DNA of 38,704 nucleotides from Nitrospinaceae bacterium. Lineage in GTDB: Bacteria > Nitrospinota > Nitrospinia > Nitrospinales > VA-1. The stretch spans positions 1-38,704 of the forward strand of contig JAJDBE010000037.1 in the NCBI GenBank assembly GCA_029261515.1, given 5' to 3'. The notes under the pieces are model-generated. The model was given only the letters and a program-made list of their open reading frames with translations, was not told where the DNA came from and made no database searches. The number at the start of each line of letters is the position of its first letter. The first letter of the stretch is position 1. Of this stretch, positions 8,489 to 17,936 are shown piece after piece. The translations under genes and the position numbers were made by a program.

Positions 8489-10954
8489 TTATTCAGTAGA
8501 TTTAGGGATATTCGTGAAGGTGTATTGATCTTTTTCCAGACCCACGAGAATTTTATCGCCGAACTCGAACTCCCCTTCAATTATTTTCATGGATATGGGG
8601 TTTTCGATCTGATCTTCGATCAAGCGCTTTAAGGGGCGCGCGCCGTAGATTTCGCTGAACCCGTCTTCCGCAAGCTTGTCCTTGGCCTTGGAAGTGACCT
8701 CAATACTCATATTCTGATCGGCCAGGCGTTTGTTGAGGTGATTCACCATGAGATCGGCGATCTGGCGGACGTTTTCCGGGGTCAGGCTGTGGAACACCAT
8801 CAGGTCGTCCAGTCGATTCAAAAATTCGGGTTTGAACAGTTTTTTGGCTTCGCTGAGGACCAGAGCCTGAACCTGTTTATACTTTTGGGTGGTTTCGGTT
8901 GGCGTGCCGAAACCAATGCCCTTTTGTGTTTCCGAAATCGCTTTCGACCCGATGTTGGAGGTGCCGATGATGATCGCGTTTTTAAAACTGGTGACTCTGC
9001 CGTGCGCGTCGGTGAGACGGCCATCGTCCAACAGTTGCAGGAGAATATTGAAAATGTCCGGGTGAGCTTTCTCCAATTCATCGAGCAGGATGACCGTATA
9101 CGGGTTGCGCCGGACTTTTTCCGTCAATTGCCCGCCTTCATCGTAGCCCACGTAACCGGGCGGCGAGCCGATGATTTTGGAAACCGTGTGCCGTTCCATA
9201 TATTCGGACATGTCGAGCCGGATGATACGGTTTTCATCATCCAGTAAAAATTCCGCCAGCGCTTTGGCCAGTTCCGTTTTGCCGACCCCTGTGGGCCCCA
9301 GAAAGAGGAAACTGCCGATAGGCTTGTTTTTTTCCTTCAGCCCTGCGCGATTTCGGCGGATGGCGTTGCTGACCGCAATGATGGCGTTGTTCTGGCCGAT
9401 GACGCGCTTGTGGAGGTTTTCCTCCATGTGCATCAGTTTGTCTTTTTCCTTTTCCAGAATCTTGCTGACCGGAATTCCCGTCCACGTCGCCACCACCTTG
9501 GCGATATCATCTGCGGTGACTGAGGCGTCCAGCCCAGCCAAATCTTTTTTCCACTGTTCTTTTTCTTCCGAAAGTTTTTTGTCCAGCTCGATAATTTTCT
9601 GCCGTATCTTGGCCACTTCCTGAAAGTTCTGTTTAGCAAATTCCTCGTTTTGCCGCTGCATCAGGTGGTTTTTTTCATTTTCCAGTTCGCGGATGGGAAC
9701 CGGCACGTTGACAAGAGTCAGGTGCTTTTGTGAGCCAGCTTCATCGATCAGGTCGATGGCCTTGTCGGGCAACGCTCGGTCGGAGATGTGTTTTTCCGAC
9801 AATTGTGCGGCGGCAATGATGGCTTCCTCCTGGTAATTGATCGAGTGATGTTTTTCGTATTTGGACTTGAGTCCATCGAGGATTTTGATGGTCAATTCCA
9901 CCGAAGGTTCCTGTACCAGAATAGGCTGAAAACGACGTGCCAGGGCTTTGTCTTCTTCGATATGCTTTTTGTATTCTTCGGTGGTGGTGGCGCCGATGCA
10001 TTGAAGTTGTCCTTTGGCGAGGGCCGATTTCAACATGTTCGAGGCGTCGACCCCTCCCGCTCCGGCCCCGGCGCTGACAATGGTATGCAGCTCGTCGATG
10101 AACAATATGATGCTGCCACGCGCGGCGATGATTTCGTCTTTCACCGCTTTCATGCGTTCTTCAAATTCGCCGCGCATTTTGGCTCCAGCGACGATTTCGG
10201 ACATATCCAATACCTTGACTCGCTTGTTCAGTAAGGTGTTGGGAACTTCCGCGTTGACGATGCGTTGTGCCAGCCGGTCGACAATGACGGTTTTGCCCAC
10301 TCCGGTTTCGCCGATCAAAACAGGGTTGTTCTTTTTCCGGCGTGAAAGTATTTGAATGAGTCGGTTGATTTCTTTTTCCCGTCCGATTACCGGGTCCAGT
10401 TCGCCCCGGCGGGCGCGGTCGGTTAGATCAGTGGTGAACTGGTCAAGCACGTTGAATTGTCCCTCGGCATCCTTGGCGTCAATTGTGCGGCCCCCGCGCA
10501 TGATTTCCAACTCATCCTTGACTCTGCCGTAATTGAGGCCCGCTTCGCTGAGAATAGAAGACACTTTTCCCACACGCGGATCAAGTAAGGCCAGGAAAAC
10601 GGCTTCTACCCCGATAAATTTATCATTCATCTTTTTTTGTTCGGCCTGGGCAATTTCAAACAGAGTTTCGGTTTCCTTGGCAAGTTGGATATGTTGAATT
10701 GTTTTTCCCTCAACTTTTTGCTGATCCTTTTGTGCCTCGTAAATCTTTTCCAGTAGTTTATTGGAGAGGTTTTTTTCTTCCGGGTTTATCTTGTCCAGCA
10801 ATTCAGCAATAATGGAATCTTCCTGCTCCAGAAGACCTAAAAGGATAAAGTCCGGAGTGAGAAGATCCTGGCGCAGGTTGATCATTTCCATGGACCCGAT
10901 GTTCAGGGCTTCGATCACTTTATTGGTGAAATAGCGTACGAATTGTTGCAGCAT
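8489..10954 (-). CDS. clpC: ClpC-type AAA+ unfoldase, ATP-binding subunit
   Basis: An 821-residue Hsp100 protein that unfolds substrates for ClpP in the cytoplasm. In order: two Clp_N repeats (about 1-155), AAA domain 1 with Walker A GETGVGKT (215-222) and Walker B FIDE, a short middle region with a UVR-like helix (about 430-455), and AAA domain 2 with GPTGVGKT (553-560), Walker B LLDE and the [16 protein letters not shown] pore segment. A GIGFG tripeptide loop near 680 fits the ClpP-docking loop, and a D2-small domain ends the protein. The short middle region and docking loop argue for ClpC over ClpB. Walker A1 has Thr where GEPGVGKT is usual. It is in an operon with the HDAC-like gene (23-base gap) and the Gx transporter (15-base gap). 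Confidence 0.9.
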   Translation of the reverse strand: MLQQFVRYFTNKVIEALNIGSMEMINLRQDLLTPDFILLGLLEQEDSIIAELLDKINPEEKNLSNKLLEKIYEAQKDQQKVEGKTIQHIQLAKETETLFEIAQAEQKKMNDKFIGVEAVFLALLDPRVGKVSSILSEAGLNYGRVKDELEIMRGGRTIDAKDAEGQFNVLDQFTTDLTDRARRGELDPVIGREKEINRLIQILSRRKKNNPVLIGETGVGKTVIVDRLAQRIVNAEVPNTLLNKRVKVLDMSEIVAGAKMRGEFEERMKAVKDEIIAARGSIILFIDELHTIVSAGAGAGGVDASNMLKSALAKGQLQCIGATTTEEYKKHIEEDKALARRFQPILVQEPSVELTIKILDGLKSKYEKHHSINYQEEAIIAAAQLSEKHISDRALPDKAIDLIDEAGSQKHLTLVNVPVPIRELENEKNHLMQRQNEEFAKQNFQEVAKIRQKIIELDKKLSEEKEQWKKDLAGLDASVTADDIAKVVATWTGIPVSKILEKEKDKLMHMEENLHKRVIGQNNAIIAVSNAIRRNRAGLKEKNKPIGSFLFLGPTGVGKTELAKALAEFLLDDENRIIRLDMSEYMERHTVSKIIGSPPGYVGYDEGGQLTEKVRRNPYTVILLDELEKAHPDIFNILLQLLDDGRLTDAHGRVTSFKNAIIIGTSNIGSKAISETQKGIGFGTPTETTQKYKQVQALVLSEAKKLFKPEFLNRLDDLMVFHSLTPENVRQIADLMVNHLNKRLADQNMSIEVTSKAKDKLAEDGFSEIYGARPLKRLIEDQIENPISMKIIEGEFEFGDKILVGLEKDQYTFTNIPKSTE

Positions 10955-10977
10955 CTTTTTTTACAGAGAACAGGTTT

Positions 10978-11919
10978 TTATTTGGAATCCAGTAACGATT
11001 GCAAGTGGATGAGAACGGAATCGCTTAACGCTTCCAGGTTATAGCCACCTTCCAGCATGGAGATCAGGCGTCCTTCGCAGATTTCCTCTGCCGCTTGAGA
11101 GATCATTTGCGTCATTTTGCCATAGCCTTCGGTGGACACTTCCATGTTGGCTAGAGGATCGTCCATATGGGCGTCAAACCCTGCCGAGATAATGATCAAG
11201 TCGGGCTTAAAGCGAAACATTTCCGGAATCAGTTTGTTCTCGACGATATCCAGATACACGTCATCGCCGCAATACGCCCGCAAAGGGAAATTGAGGGTGG
11301 TTCCAAGGCCGTCACCGGTTCCGGTTTCGTCTTGGTCGCCGGTTCCGGGATAAAACGGGTATTGATGTGTGCTGCTGTAATACACTGAAGGGTCCGCATA
11401 AAACGAATGTTGTGTGCCGTTGCCGTGATGCACGTCCCAATCGAAGATAAAGACCCGGTTCAAGCCTTTTTCTTTGATGGCGTAGCGGGCGGCGACGGCG
11501 ACGTTGTTGAACAGGCAGAATCCCATCGCTCGGTTGTGTTCCGCATGGTGACCGGGCGGACGGACGGCGCAAAACACGTTGTCGGCTTCGCCGTCGACCA
11601 CGAGATCGACAGCGGTCAGTCCCGCTCCTGCCGCCAGGACCGCGGCATCGTATGAATTCTGGCTGATGACCGTGTCCGCGTCCATCTGCCCGACATCCTC
11701 TTCGCAGGCGGTTTTGACCTGTGCGATGTATCCCGAATCGTGATTGAGGTGAATCTGTTCCGTGCTGGCGTTTCTCGGTTCGGTGAATATCAGGTGGGGA
11801 CTGATATCGGACGTCTGGACTTTGCTGGTGATGGCTTCCAGGCGGTGCGGCGTTTCCGGATGCGGATCGGTTTCATGCTTGAGGTATAGTGAATTGTAGA
11901 TAAAACTGGTTTTTTTCAT
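10978..11919 (-). CDS. Histone-deacetylase-family zinc amidohydrolase
   Basis: 313 residues, a class II-type HDAC/AcuC/polyamine-deacetylase-family enzyme. Visible active-site elements are RPPGHHAEH with the His dyad (124-125), the DWDVHHGNGTQ zinc site (Asp162, His164), SAGFDAH with the third zinc ligand Asp249, and the EGGYN Tyr loop near the C-terminus. It should remove acyl groups from lysines or small amines in the cytoplasm. It is the first gene of the minus-strand unit leading into clpC. The 124-base gap to divergent queG must hold promoters for both directions. Substrate cannot be deduced: protein lysine, acetylpolyamine and other amides are all possible. Confidence 0.9.
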   Translation of the reverse strand: MKKTSFIYNSLYLKHETDPHPETPHRLEAITSKVQTSDISPHLIFTEPRNASTEQIHLNHDSGYIAQVKTACEEDVGQMDADTVISQNSYDAAVLAAGAGLTAVDLVVDGEADNVFCAVRPPGHHAEHNRAMGFCLFNNVAVAARYAIKEKGLNRVFIFDWDVHHGNGTQHSFYADPSVYYSSTHQYPFYPGTGDQDETGTGDGLGTTLNFPLRAYCGDDVYLDIVENKLIPEMFRFKPDLIIISAGFDAHMDDPLANMEVSTEGYGKMTQMISQAAEEICEGRLISMLEGGYNLEALSDSVLIHLQSLLDSK

Positions 11920-12043
11920 TTTGTTCTGTTTATTAAATAGGCTCGAAACAGGGCTATGAACGGCCCCCGGTTAAATCGTTGTCTTGTTTAAATTTGTGAG
12001 AGAATAACAGAATACGCAAAATGGAACAATAAGGGTAAATTTT

Positions 12044-13204
12044 ATGGATTCCCCGGCAGTGATGGAAAAAGTGCAGGCGTTACAGGCGCGCGCGGTGGCG
12101 CTTGGGTTCGATGGCTTTGGCATCGCCCGTCCCGATATCCCTGCCGCCGTGGAGAAATACCAGCAGTGGCTGCGCCTTGAATATGCAGGCGAAATGGCGT
12201 ACATGCGCCGTTGGGAAGAAAAAAGATCGGATTTGAACCACGTGCTCCCCGGAGTGCAAAGCGTGATCTGTTTGCGGAAAAATTACTTCACCCGCGAACG
12301 CGACATGACCTTTCTTGAGCACCCGGATGAAGCCGATATTTCGCACTATGCGTTGAACGAAGATTATCACGATGTGATGCTGCCTCGCCTCAAACAACTG
12401 GAAGATGCCGTCCATCAGGAGTTCGCGGGTTGCAACAGCAAGGTCTATGTCGACACGGGTCCTGTGTTGGAAAAACCGTTGGCCGAGCAGGCCGGAATCG
12501 GCTGGATCGGTAAGCACAGCAATTTGATCAGCGAAGGCATCGGTTCCTGGTATTTTCTTGCGGAAATTTTGCTCGATGTCTGGCTGCCGGAGAATCAGCC
12601 GGCAGTGGACCGTTGCGGCACCTGTCAGGACTGCATCGACATTTGCCCGACCCAGGCCATCGTCGCCCCTTACGTGGTCGATTCCAGGCGTTGCATCTCC
12701 TATCTGACCATCGAACTGAAGGGTGTGATTCCAATAGAATTTCGCCGGGCGATGGGCAACCGCATCTACGGTTGTGACGACTGCCAGATCGTCTGCCCCT
12801 GGAACTCCTACGCGGTGCAGACCGAGGAAAGCGCGTTTTACGAGCAGGAAAGCACCCGCCGCCTCATCGACTTGATGCGGCTCGATGACAAGAGCTTTCG
12901 TGAGCGCTTTCGCCACAGTCCCATCAAGCGGATCAAGCGCCGGGGGTTGTTGCGCAACGTGGCGGTGGCTCTCGGAAATTCCGGCAGCCCGGAAGCGGTG
13001 CCTCCCCTCATCGACGCTCTCAGGGATTCGGAGCCTCTGATCCGTGCCCACGCGGTCTGGGCGCTGGGGGAATTGCTGCAGGCAAAAGCCCTGCCCATAC
13101 TGCGGGAAAAACTGGCCTCTGAGACGGATGACCGGGTGCTGGAGGAAATTCGGACAATAGAAAAAATGTTTGATTTGTCCAAGGGTTCCGATTTTTCTCG
13201 TTAG
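12044..13204 (+). CDS. queG: Epoxyqueuosine reductase
   Basis: Cobalamin- and iron-sulfur-dependent enzyme that reduces epoxyqueuosine to queuosine in the tRNA anticodon wobble position. At 386 residues it matches QueG. Two ferredoxin-like cluster motifs are visible: CGTCQDC...C at Cys191/194/197/201, and Cys217 with CDDCQIVCPWN at Cys244/247/251. The catalytic Asp is in VDTGPVLEKPLAE (Asp137). The C-terminus has HEAT-type repeats (about 295-370: NSGSPEAVPPLIDALRD..PLIRAHAVWALGEL) used for tRNA binding. The start at 12044 precedes a second ATG 18 bases in; both are plausible. Divergent from the HDAC-family gene. Confidence 0.95.
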   Translation: MDSPAVMEKVQALQARAVALGFDGFGIARPDIPAAVEKYQQWLRLEYAGEMAYMRRWEEKRSDLNHVLPGVQSVICLRKNYFTRERDMTFLEHPDEADISHYALNEDYHDVMLPRLKQLEDAVHQEFAGCNSKVYVDTGPVLEKPLAEQAGIGWIGKHSNLISEGIGSWYFLAEILLDVWLPENQPAVDRCGTCQDCIDICPTQAIVAPYVVDSRRCISYLTIELKGVIPIEFRRAMGNRIYGCDDCQIVCPWNSYAVQTEESAFYEQESTRRLIDLMRLDDKSFRERFRHSPIKRIKRRGLLRNVAVALGNSGSPEAVPPLIDALRDSEPLIRAHAVWALGELLQAKALPILREKLASETDDRVLEEIRTIEKMFDLSKGSDFSR

Positions 13205-13216
13205 GCAATAAACTCG

Positions 13217-13246
13217 TTGAAAAGACCCGGACCCACAGCCTATAAT
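13217..13246 (+). promoter_or_regulatory. Sigma70-type promoter for hemE-hemH
   Basis: TTGAAA at 13217-13222 and a perfect TATAAT at 13241-13246, separated by 18 bases, lie in the short gap after queG and about 29 bases before the hemE start. It is the best consensus promoter in the window and implies that hemEH can be expressed independently of queG. Confidence 0.6.
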
Positions 13247-13274
13247 CGAAGATTCCTTTGACCCTTTAACGAAA

Positions 13275-14321
13275 ATGACTATGACTGAAGACACGAATTC
13301 CCGATTTTTAAAGGCTTGCCGCGGCGAGCCGGTAGACGCCACCCCGGTCTGGTTCATGCGCCAGGCAGGCCGGTACATGAAAGCGTACCGGGATCTTAAG
13401 GAAAAGCATACCTTTCTTGAAATGTGCAAAACCCCGGAGCTGGCAACTCAGGTGACGATGCAGCCGGTGAATGCGCTCAACATCGACGCGGCGATTATTT
13501 TTGCCGATATCCTCCTGCCGCTCGAGCCGATGGGCACGGGACTCGAATTTTCCGCCGGCGACGGGCCGGTGGTGCCGCGTCCGGTGAAAGACGCCAAGGC
13601 GGTGGAAAAACTGCGTCCGGTGAATGCCGAGGAACAATTGGGATTCGTCGGCGATGCCATCCGCATGGTGCGAAAAGAGATCAACGGCAAAGTGCCACTG
13701 ATCGGATTCGCCGGTGCACCGTTCACGCTGTCCAGCTATATGGTAGAGGGCGGCAAGTCGAAAGATTTCACCGCCACCAAAATGATGATGTTCGAAGCGC
13801 CGGAAATCTGGAAGCAGTTGATGGACAAAGTCTGCGCCACGCTGATCGACTATTTACGCATGCAGGTCAACGCCGGTGCGCAGGCGTTGCAGATTTTCGA
13901 CAGCTGGGTCGGCTGCGTCAGCCCGTTCGATTACGAACACTATGTTCTGCCTTACACAAAGCGGGTCATCGATGGCGTGAAAGACACCGGCGTTCCCATC
14001 ATCAATTTCAGCACCGGAACTTCGACCATGCTGAATCTCGTGGCCAAGGCGGGAGGCGATGTGATCAGTTTCGACTGGCGCATTCATCTCGACGACGCCT
14101 GGAAGCAGGTGGGATTTGACCAACCGATTCAGGGGAACCTCGACCCTTCGATCCTCATGGCGCCGTTGCCGGTCATCAAGGAACGCGTACACGATATTTT
14201 AAAACGCGCCGCAGGACGACCGGGGCATATTTTCAACCTGGGACACGGAATTTTTCAGCACACGCCCGTGGACCATGTCAAAGCCGTCTGCGATATGGTG
14301 CACGAATACCGTCATGAATGA
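13275..14321 (+). CDS. hemE: Uroporphyrinogen decarboxylase
   Basis: Decarboxylates the four acetate side chains of uroporphyrinogen III to give coproporphyrinogen III in the cytoplasm. 348 residues, normal length. The N-terminal signature PVWFMRQAGRYM (25-35) carries the substrate-binding Arg residues, and the FADILLPLEPMG segment carries the essential Asp. Further family blocks are GFAGAPFTLSSYMVEG, FDSWVGCVSP and the C-terminal FNLGHGI. It ends in ATGAATGA, overlapping the hemH start by 8 bases, so the two are a coupled pair. A promoter is visible immediately upstream. Confidence 0.97.
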   Translation: MTMTEDTNSRFLKACRGEPVDATPVWFMRQAGRYMKAYRDLKEKHTFLEMCKTPELATQVTMQPVNALNIDAAIIFADILLPLEPMGTGLEFSAGDGPVVPRPVKDAKAVEKLRPVNAEEQLGFVGDAIRMVRKEINGKVPLIGFAGAPFTLSSYMVEGGKSKDFTATKMMMFEAPEIWKQLMDKVCATLIDYLRMQVNAGAQALQIFDSWVGCVSPFDYEHYVLPYTKRVIDGVKDTGVPIINFSTGTSTMLNLVAKAGGDVISFDWRIHLDDAWKQVGFDQPIQGNLDPSILMAPLPVIKERVHDILKRAAGRPGHIFNLGHGIFQHTPVDHVKAVCDMVHEYRHE

Positions 14322-15261
14322 TTCTGCTTCCACTGTAGCCAAATCAACCACTGCTTTATTTCTGCTGGCCCACGGAGCGCCTCAGTCTCTTGACGACATT
14401 CCGCTTTATCTGAAAAACATCCGCGGCGGTAAGGAATCGTCTCCTGAAGTGATCGGGATGGTGCGCGACCGCTACCAGCTCATCGGCGGCAGTTCTCCAC
14501 TGCTTGACATCACCCGTGGCCAGGCGGAGGCGCTGGAAAAATTCATCAACCAGGGAAACGAAGCCTTCAAGGTTTATTTCGGCATGCGCACCTGGAGTCC
14601 CTACATTCGCGACGTGGTCCGGCAGATGGTCGATGACGGAGTCAAGCGGGTAGTGGCGATCTGCCTGGCGCCGCAGTACAGCCGCTGGAGCACCGAGCGT
14701 TATTTCAAGGCGTTCCGCGAAGCGTTGAAGGAATGCGGCGCTGAAGACCTGGAAGTTCGCTATGTTTCCAGCTGGTGCAATCATCCTTGTCTGATCGACG
14801 CGTTTGTCGAGCGCTATGAGCAAGCTTTAAATAAACTCAAGCAGGAGGGCAAGGACAAGGTCTACACGGTTTTTACGGTGCACAGCATTCCTGCTTCTTC
14901 TCTGGATGAAGGAGACATTTACGACCAGGAATACAGGAGAACGTTAGAAGGGATTGTCGCGCGGGTGAAGCCGCACCGCTGGTACATGGCGTACCAGAGT
15001 CAGGGCATGATTCCGGTTCCGTGGCTGGGGCCGAGCGTCGAATCGGTTCTGGATAAAATCGCCCATTATGGCCCACGTACGGTTCTCGTGGTTCCAGTGG
15101 GTTTCGTTTCCGACCACATCGAAATTTTGTATGATATAGATGTCGGGTTTAAAGAGTACGCGAAAGAGCGCCACCTCGAACTATTCCGCACGGAATCAAT
15201 GAACCTGTCGCCCCGGTTCATTGAAGCGCTGGCCGCCGTGGCCTGGGAAAACCTGGCCTGA
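14314..15261 (+). CDS. hemH: Ferrochelatase
   Basis: Inserts ferrous iron (or acts on coproporphyrin, depending on pathway) in the last steps of haem synthesis. The start is set at the ATG at 14314, which overlaps the hemE stop. The frame is open further upstream but would run far into hemE, and the family N-terminus LFLLAHGAPQSLDDIPLYL follows from here. 315 residues. Key features are FTVHSIP with the metal-binding His, and YQSQGMIPVPWLGPSVE with the matching acidic loop. The paired His/Glu arrangement is intact. Neighbours make it the second half of a hemE-hemH unit, supplying haem for cytochromes such as the one at 21169. Confidence 0.93.
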   Translation: MNDSASTVAKSTTALFLLAHGAPQSLDDIPLYLKNIRGGKESSPEVIGMVRDRYQLIGGSSPLLDITRGQAEALEKFINQGNEAFKVYFGMRTWSPYIRDVVRQMVDDGVKRVVAICLAPQYSRWSTERYFKAFREALKECGAEDLEVRYVSSWCNHPCLIDAFVERYEQALNKLKQEGKDKVYTVFTVHSIPASSLDEGDIYDQEYRRTLEGIVARVKPHRWYMAYQSQGMIPVPWLGPSVESVLDKIAHYGPRTVLVVPVGFVSDHIEILYDIDVGFKEYAKERHLELFRTESMNLSPRFIEALAAVAWENLA

Positions 15262-15380
15262 TCGGCAACCCATAATATTTCCTCAGCATCTTGGCCGGGT
15301 TTTTGCTATTCTTCAGAAAAGCCCAAGGCATCTTTTAAGTCTTCGCAAATGACGAACCTCCTCCTTCACTTTTACCGACC

Positions 15381-17558
15381 ATGCTTATGAATCTGGAAAC
15401 GTTGAATCCCCAACAGTTGGAAGCTGTGTGTCACGACGATGGGCCGCTCATGGTGGTGGCTGGCGCCGGCTCCGGCAAAACGCGGGTCATCACCACCCGC
15501 ATCGCCCGCCTGATTCAGGAGCGGGATGTGAACCCGGAACGCATTCTCGCCATCACCTTCACCAATAAAGCCGCGGCGGAAATGCAGGAACGGGTGCGGC
15601 GTATGATGGGCCACTCCGATGCGTCTCCCTGGATCAGCACATTTCATTCCTTCTGCCTGCGCATTTTAAGGCGGCATATCTCGGCGCTGGGGTATCCCAG
15701 TGATTTTGCTATTTACGACGCTCAGGACCAGTTGTCGTTGCTCAAGCAATGCATGAAGGCCGCCTCCCTTAATGAAGAGGCGTTTCCCCCCAAAGCCCTG
15801 CTCAACCACATCAGCGGTTTCAAGAACGACTTTCTTTTTCCCAAGGACATCGATCTCGATTCCCTGCCGTTCGGCAATAAATTAAAAGCCGCCAAGGTGT
15901 ATCCCGTGTATCAGGAGGGATTGCGGAAAAACAATGCGCTGGATTTTGACGATCTATTGGTTTGGATGGTGCGTCTCTTAAAAGAGGTCGAGGAGGTTTC
16001 GGACCTTTACAACGACCGTTTCCGTCACATTCTGGTGGATGAATTTCAAGACACCAACCTGACGCAGTACCAACTGTTGAAACTTTTATTGCGCAAACAT
16101 CAGAACGTTTGCGTGGTGGGAGACGACGACCAGAGCATCTACCGCTGGCGCGGCGCGAATGTGGAAAACCTGCTGCATTTTGAAAAAGATTTTCCCGGCA
16201 CCGTGGTCATCAAGCTCGAAGAAAACTACCGTTCGACACAGAACATCCTGAAAGCCGCAGGCGAAGTGGTCAAGGAAAACCGCAACCGCAAAGCCAAGAC
16301 GCTTTGGACCGAGAACGAAAGCGGCGCGCCCATCGTTTACTACCGGGCCGCCGACGAGGTCGATGAAGCCCGCGCTGTCACCGACCGCATCGTCAAACTC
16401 AATCAGGACGAAGGGATTTCTTTCAGCCACATGGCCATTCTGTACCGGACCAACGCGCAATCGCGGGTGCTGGAGGATGCGTTGCGGCGGACGGGAATCC
16501 AGTATCAGGTGTTTGGTGGATTGAAATTTTACCAGCGCAAAGAGATCAAGGATATTTTGTCTTACATGCGCGTGGTGCTGAATCCGGAAGACTCGGTTTC
16601 TTTGAAACGCATCATCAACGTTCCGGCCAGAGGCATCGGCAAGACCTCTCTCGATAAAATCGAAGCCTGGTGCAATGCAGAGAATGTTTCTCTGATGCAG
16701 GGGTTAAAGCAGGCCGAAGGGAAACGTCTGGTCTCCACGGCGGCGGCAAAGAAGATCAGCAATTTTGTCAGCATGATGGATCACTTCGAATCCCTGGTGC
16801 AAAATGGCTCCCCGATCGATTTTTTGAAGGAGGTCATCGAACGCTCAGGCTATGAAGCGATGTTACGCAAGGATGACACGCCTGAAAGCCGCAGCCGGCT
16901 GGAGAATCTGCAGGAACTGTATTCCGGGCTGGAACAGTCGGTGGACACCCAGGGCAACACCCTGCAGGAGTTTCTCGATTCCACGGCGCTGGTCGCCGAC
17001 ATCGACACGCTGGAGGATTCGCGCGGTATTTTACCGCTGATGACACTGCACACCTGCAAAGGGCTGGAGTTTGACGCGGTGTTCATCATCGGTCTCGAAG
17101 ACGGTCTGCTGCCGCACAGCAGTTCCATGTCCGACCCGGCAGAGTATGAAGAAGAACGCAGGCTTTGTTACGTCGGGTTCACGCGGGCCAAAAAAATGTT
17201 GTTCGTCAGTAATGCGCGCCGACGCAAAATTTACGGCAGCACGTTCAATTACCCGCCGTCGCAATTTCTACTGGCGGTTCCCTCGGATATCATGGAAAGC
17301 GAAAGAAGCCCTGAAAACGACGGCTATGCTTCCTCCTCGTATCCTTCCTACGGGATACGGTCTGAACCTAAGATGGCCTCGGCCAAATCGAAATCCCAAT
17401 ATTCGATCGGCGCTAAAGTCATTCATCCGACCTTCGGCAAAGGCGTGGTCATCAACCGCACCGGCAATGAGGACGACTTGAAGTTGGAGATTTTTTTCAA
17501 ACAGCCGCACGGCAAGAAAAAATTAGCCGTCAACCATGCTAAACTGATCCCTCTATAA
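15381..17558 (+). CDS. pcrA: ATP-dependent 3'-5' DNA helicase, PcrA/UvrD type
   Basis: 725-residue superfamily 1A helicase for nucleotide excision repair, mismatch repair or plasmid replication and removal of RecA. Motifs in order: Q-motif LNPQQLEAV, Walker A GAGSGKT (28-34), Ia TFTNKAA, II DEFQDTN (220-226), III GDDDQSIYRWRGA (247-259), IV ENYRSTQNIL, V TLHTCKGLEFDAVFIIGLEDGLLPH, and VI EERRLCYVGFTRAKK. The C-terminal ~50 residues (GAKVIHPTFGKGVV...L.V.F) form the Tudor-like PcrA tail that binds RNA polymerase. All ATPase residues are present. ATG 15381 and ATG 15387 are both possible starts. UvrD or Rep could also be used as the name. Confidence 0.95.
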   Translation: MLMNLETLNPQQLEAVCHDDGPLMVVAGAGSGKTRVITTRIARLIQERDVNPERILAITFTNKAAAEMQERVRRMMGHSDASPWISTFHSFCLRILRRHISALGYPSDFAIYDAQDQLSLLKQCMKAASLNEEAFPPKALLNHISGFKNDFLFPKDIDLDSLPFGNKLKAAKVYPVYQEGLRKNNALDFDDLLVWMVRLLKEVEEVSDLYNDRFRHILVDEFQDTNLTQYQLLKLLLRKHQNVCVVGDDDQSIYRWRGANVENLLHFEKDFPGTVVIKLEENYRSTQNILKAAGEVVKENRNRKAKTLWTENESGAPIVYYRAADEVDEARAVTDRIVKLNQDEGISFSHMAILYRTNAQSRVLEDALRRTGIQYQVFGGLKFYQRKEIKDILSYMRVVLNPEDSVSLKRIINVPARGIGKTSLDKIEAWCNAENVSLMQGLKQAEGKRLVSTAAAKKISNFVSMMDHFESLVQNGSPIDFLKEVIERSGYEAMLRKDDTPESRSRLENLQELYSGLEQSVDTQGNTLQEFLDSTALVADIDTLEDSRGILPLMTLHTCKGLEFDAVFIIGLEDGLLPHSSSMSDPAEYEEERRLCYVGFTRAKKMLFVSNARRRKIYGSTFNYPPSQFLLAVPSDIMESERSPENDGYASSSYPSYGIRSEPKMASAKSKSQYSIGAKVIHPTFGKGVVINRTGNEDDLKLEIFFKQPHGKKKLAVNHAKLIPL

Positions 17559-17618
17559 ATCCAAAAATGCTAGGCGTCTCACTCCACCCGGGTGGGAACG
17601 ATTTTTTCGGGAAGTTTT

Positions 17619-17933
17619 ATGACAGCTCTCAAACGATTATCGGTTGTGTTTTTTGTAGCACTCGTGCTTTCACTTGTTGGCGCAACTGTGCAGGCGGACG
17701 ACAAAAACGCAGTCGCGTTTTCTGGAGAAGTGAAAAAAGTGATCGCCAAGAAAAATAAAGTGGCGGTGGTCGATCCGCAAACGAAAAAGCGCTTCACTGT
17801 GATCGTCGACGATAAAACCAAAATCAGCGGCTGGAAAGAATTAACGGAGATCGAAAAAGGCGACGCCATTTCCGGAAAGTACGTGGTGACAGACAAGGGG
17901 CTGTACATCGCCACGGAACTCAAGGGTGAATAA
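17619..17933 (+). CDS. Small exported protein of unknown function
   Basis: 104 residues from the ATG at 17619, chosen over the upstream GTG because CGGGAAG lies just before it and because the resulting N-terminus (TALKRLSVVFFVALVLSLVGATVQA) is a clean signal peptide. The mature ~78 residues are basic/acidic alternating strands, with SGEVKKVIAKKNKVAVVDP and KKRFTVIVDDKTKISGW. This suggests a small beta-barrel or OB-like periplasmic domain; I do not recognise a named family. It sits 60 bases after the helicase gene, and its stop is only 3 bases from the convergent hflX stop, leaving no room for a separate terminator. Confidence 0.7.
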   Translation: MTALKRLSVVFFVALVLSLVGATVQADDKNAVAFSGEVKKVIAKKNKVAVVDPQTKKRFTVIVDDKTKISGWKELTEIEKGDAISGKYVVTDKGLYIATELKGE

Positions 17934-17936
17934 AAC

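Noticed and set aside
12080-13429. 449-codon minus-strand open frame opposite queG
   Set aside because: It is antisense to a gene with conserved iron-sulfur and catalytic motifs; the long opening is a by-product of codon usage on the real strand, and the product has no recognisable domain.
13424-14119. 231-codon plus-strand frame inside hemE
   Set aside because: It is an off-frame shadow of hemE, which has complete signature motifs; the alternative product is low-complexity and domain-free.
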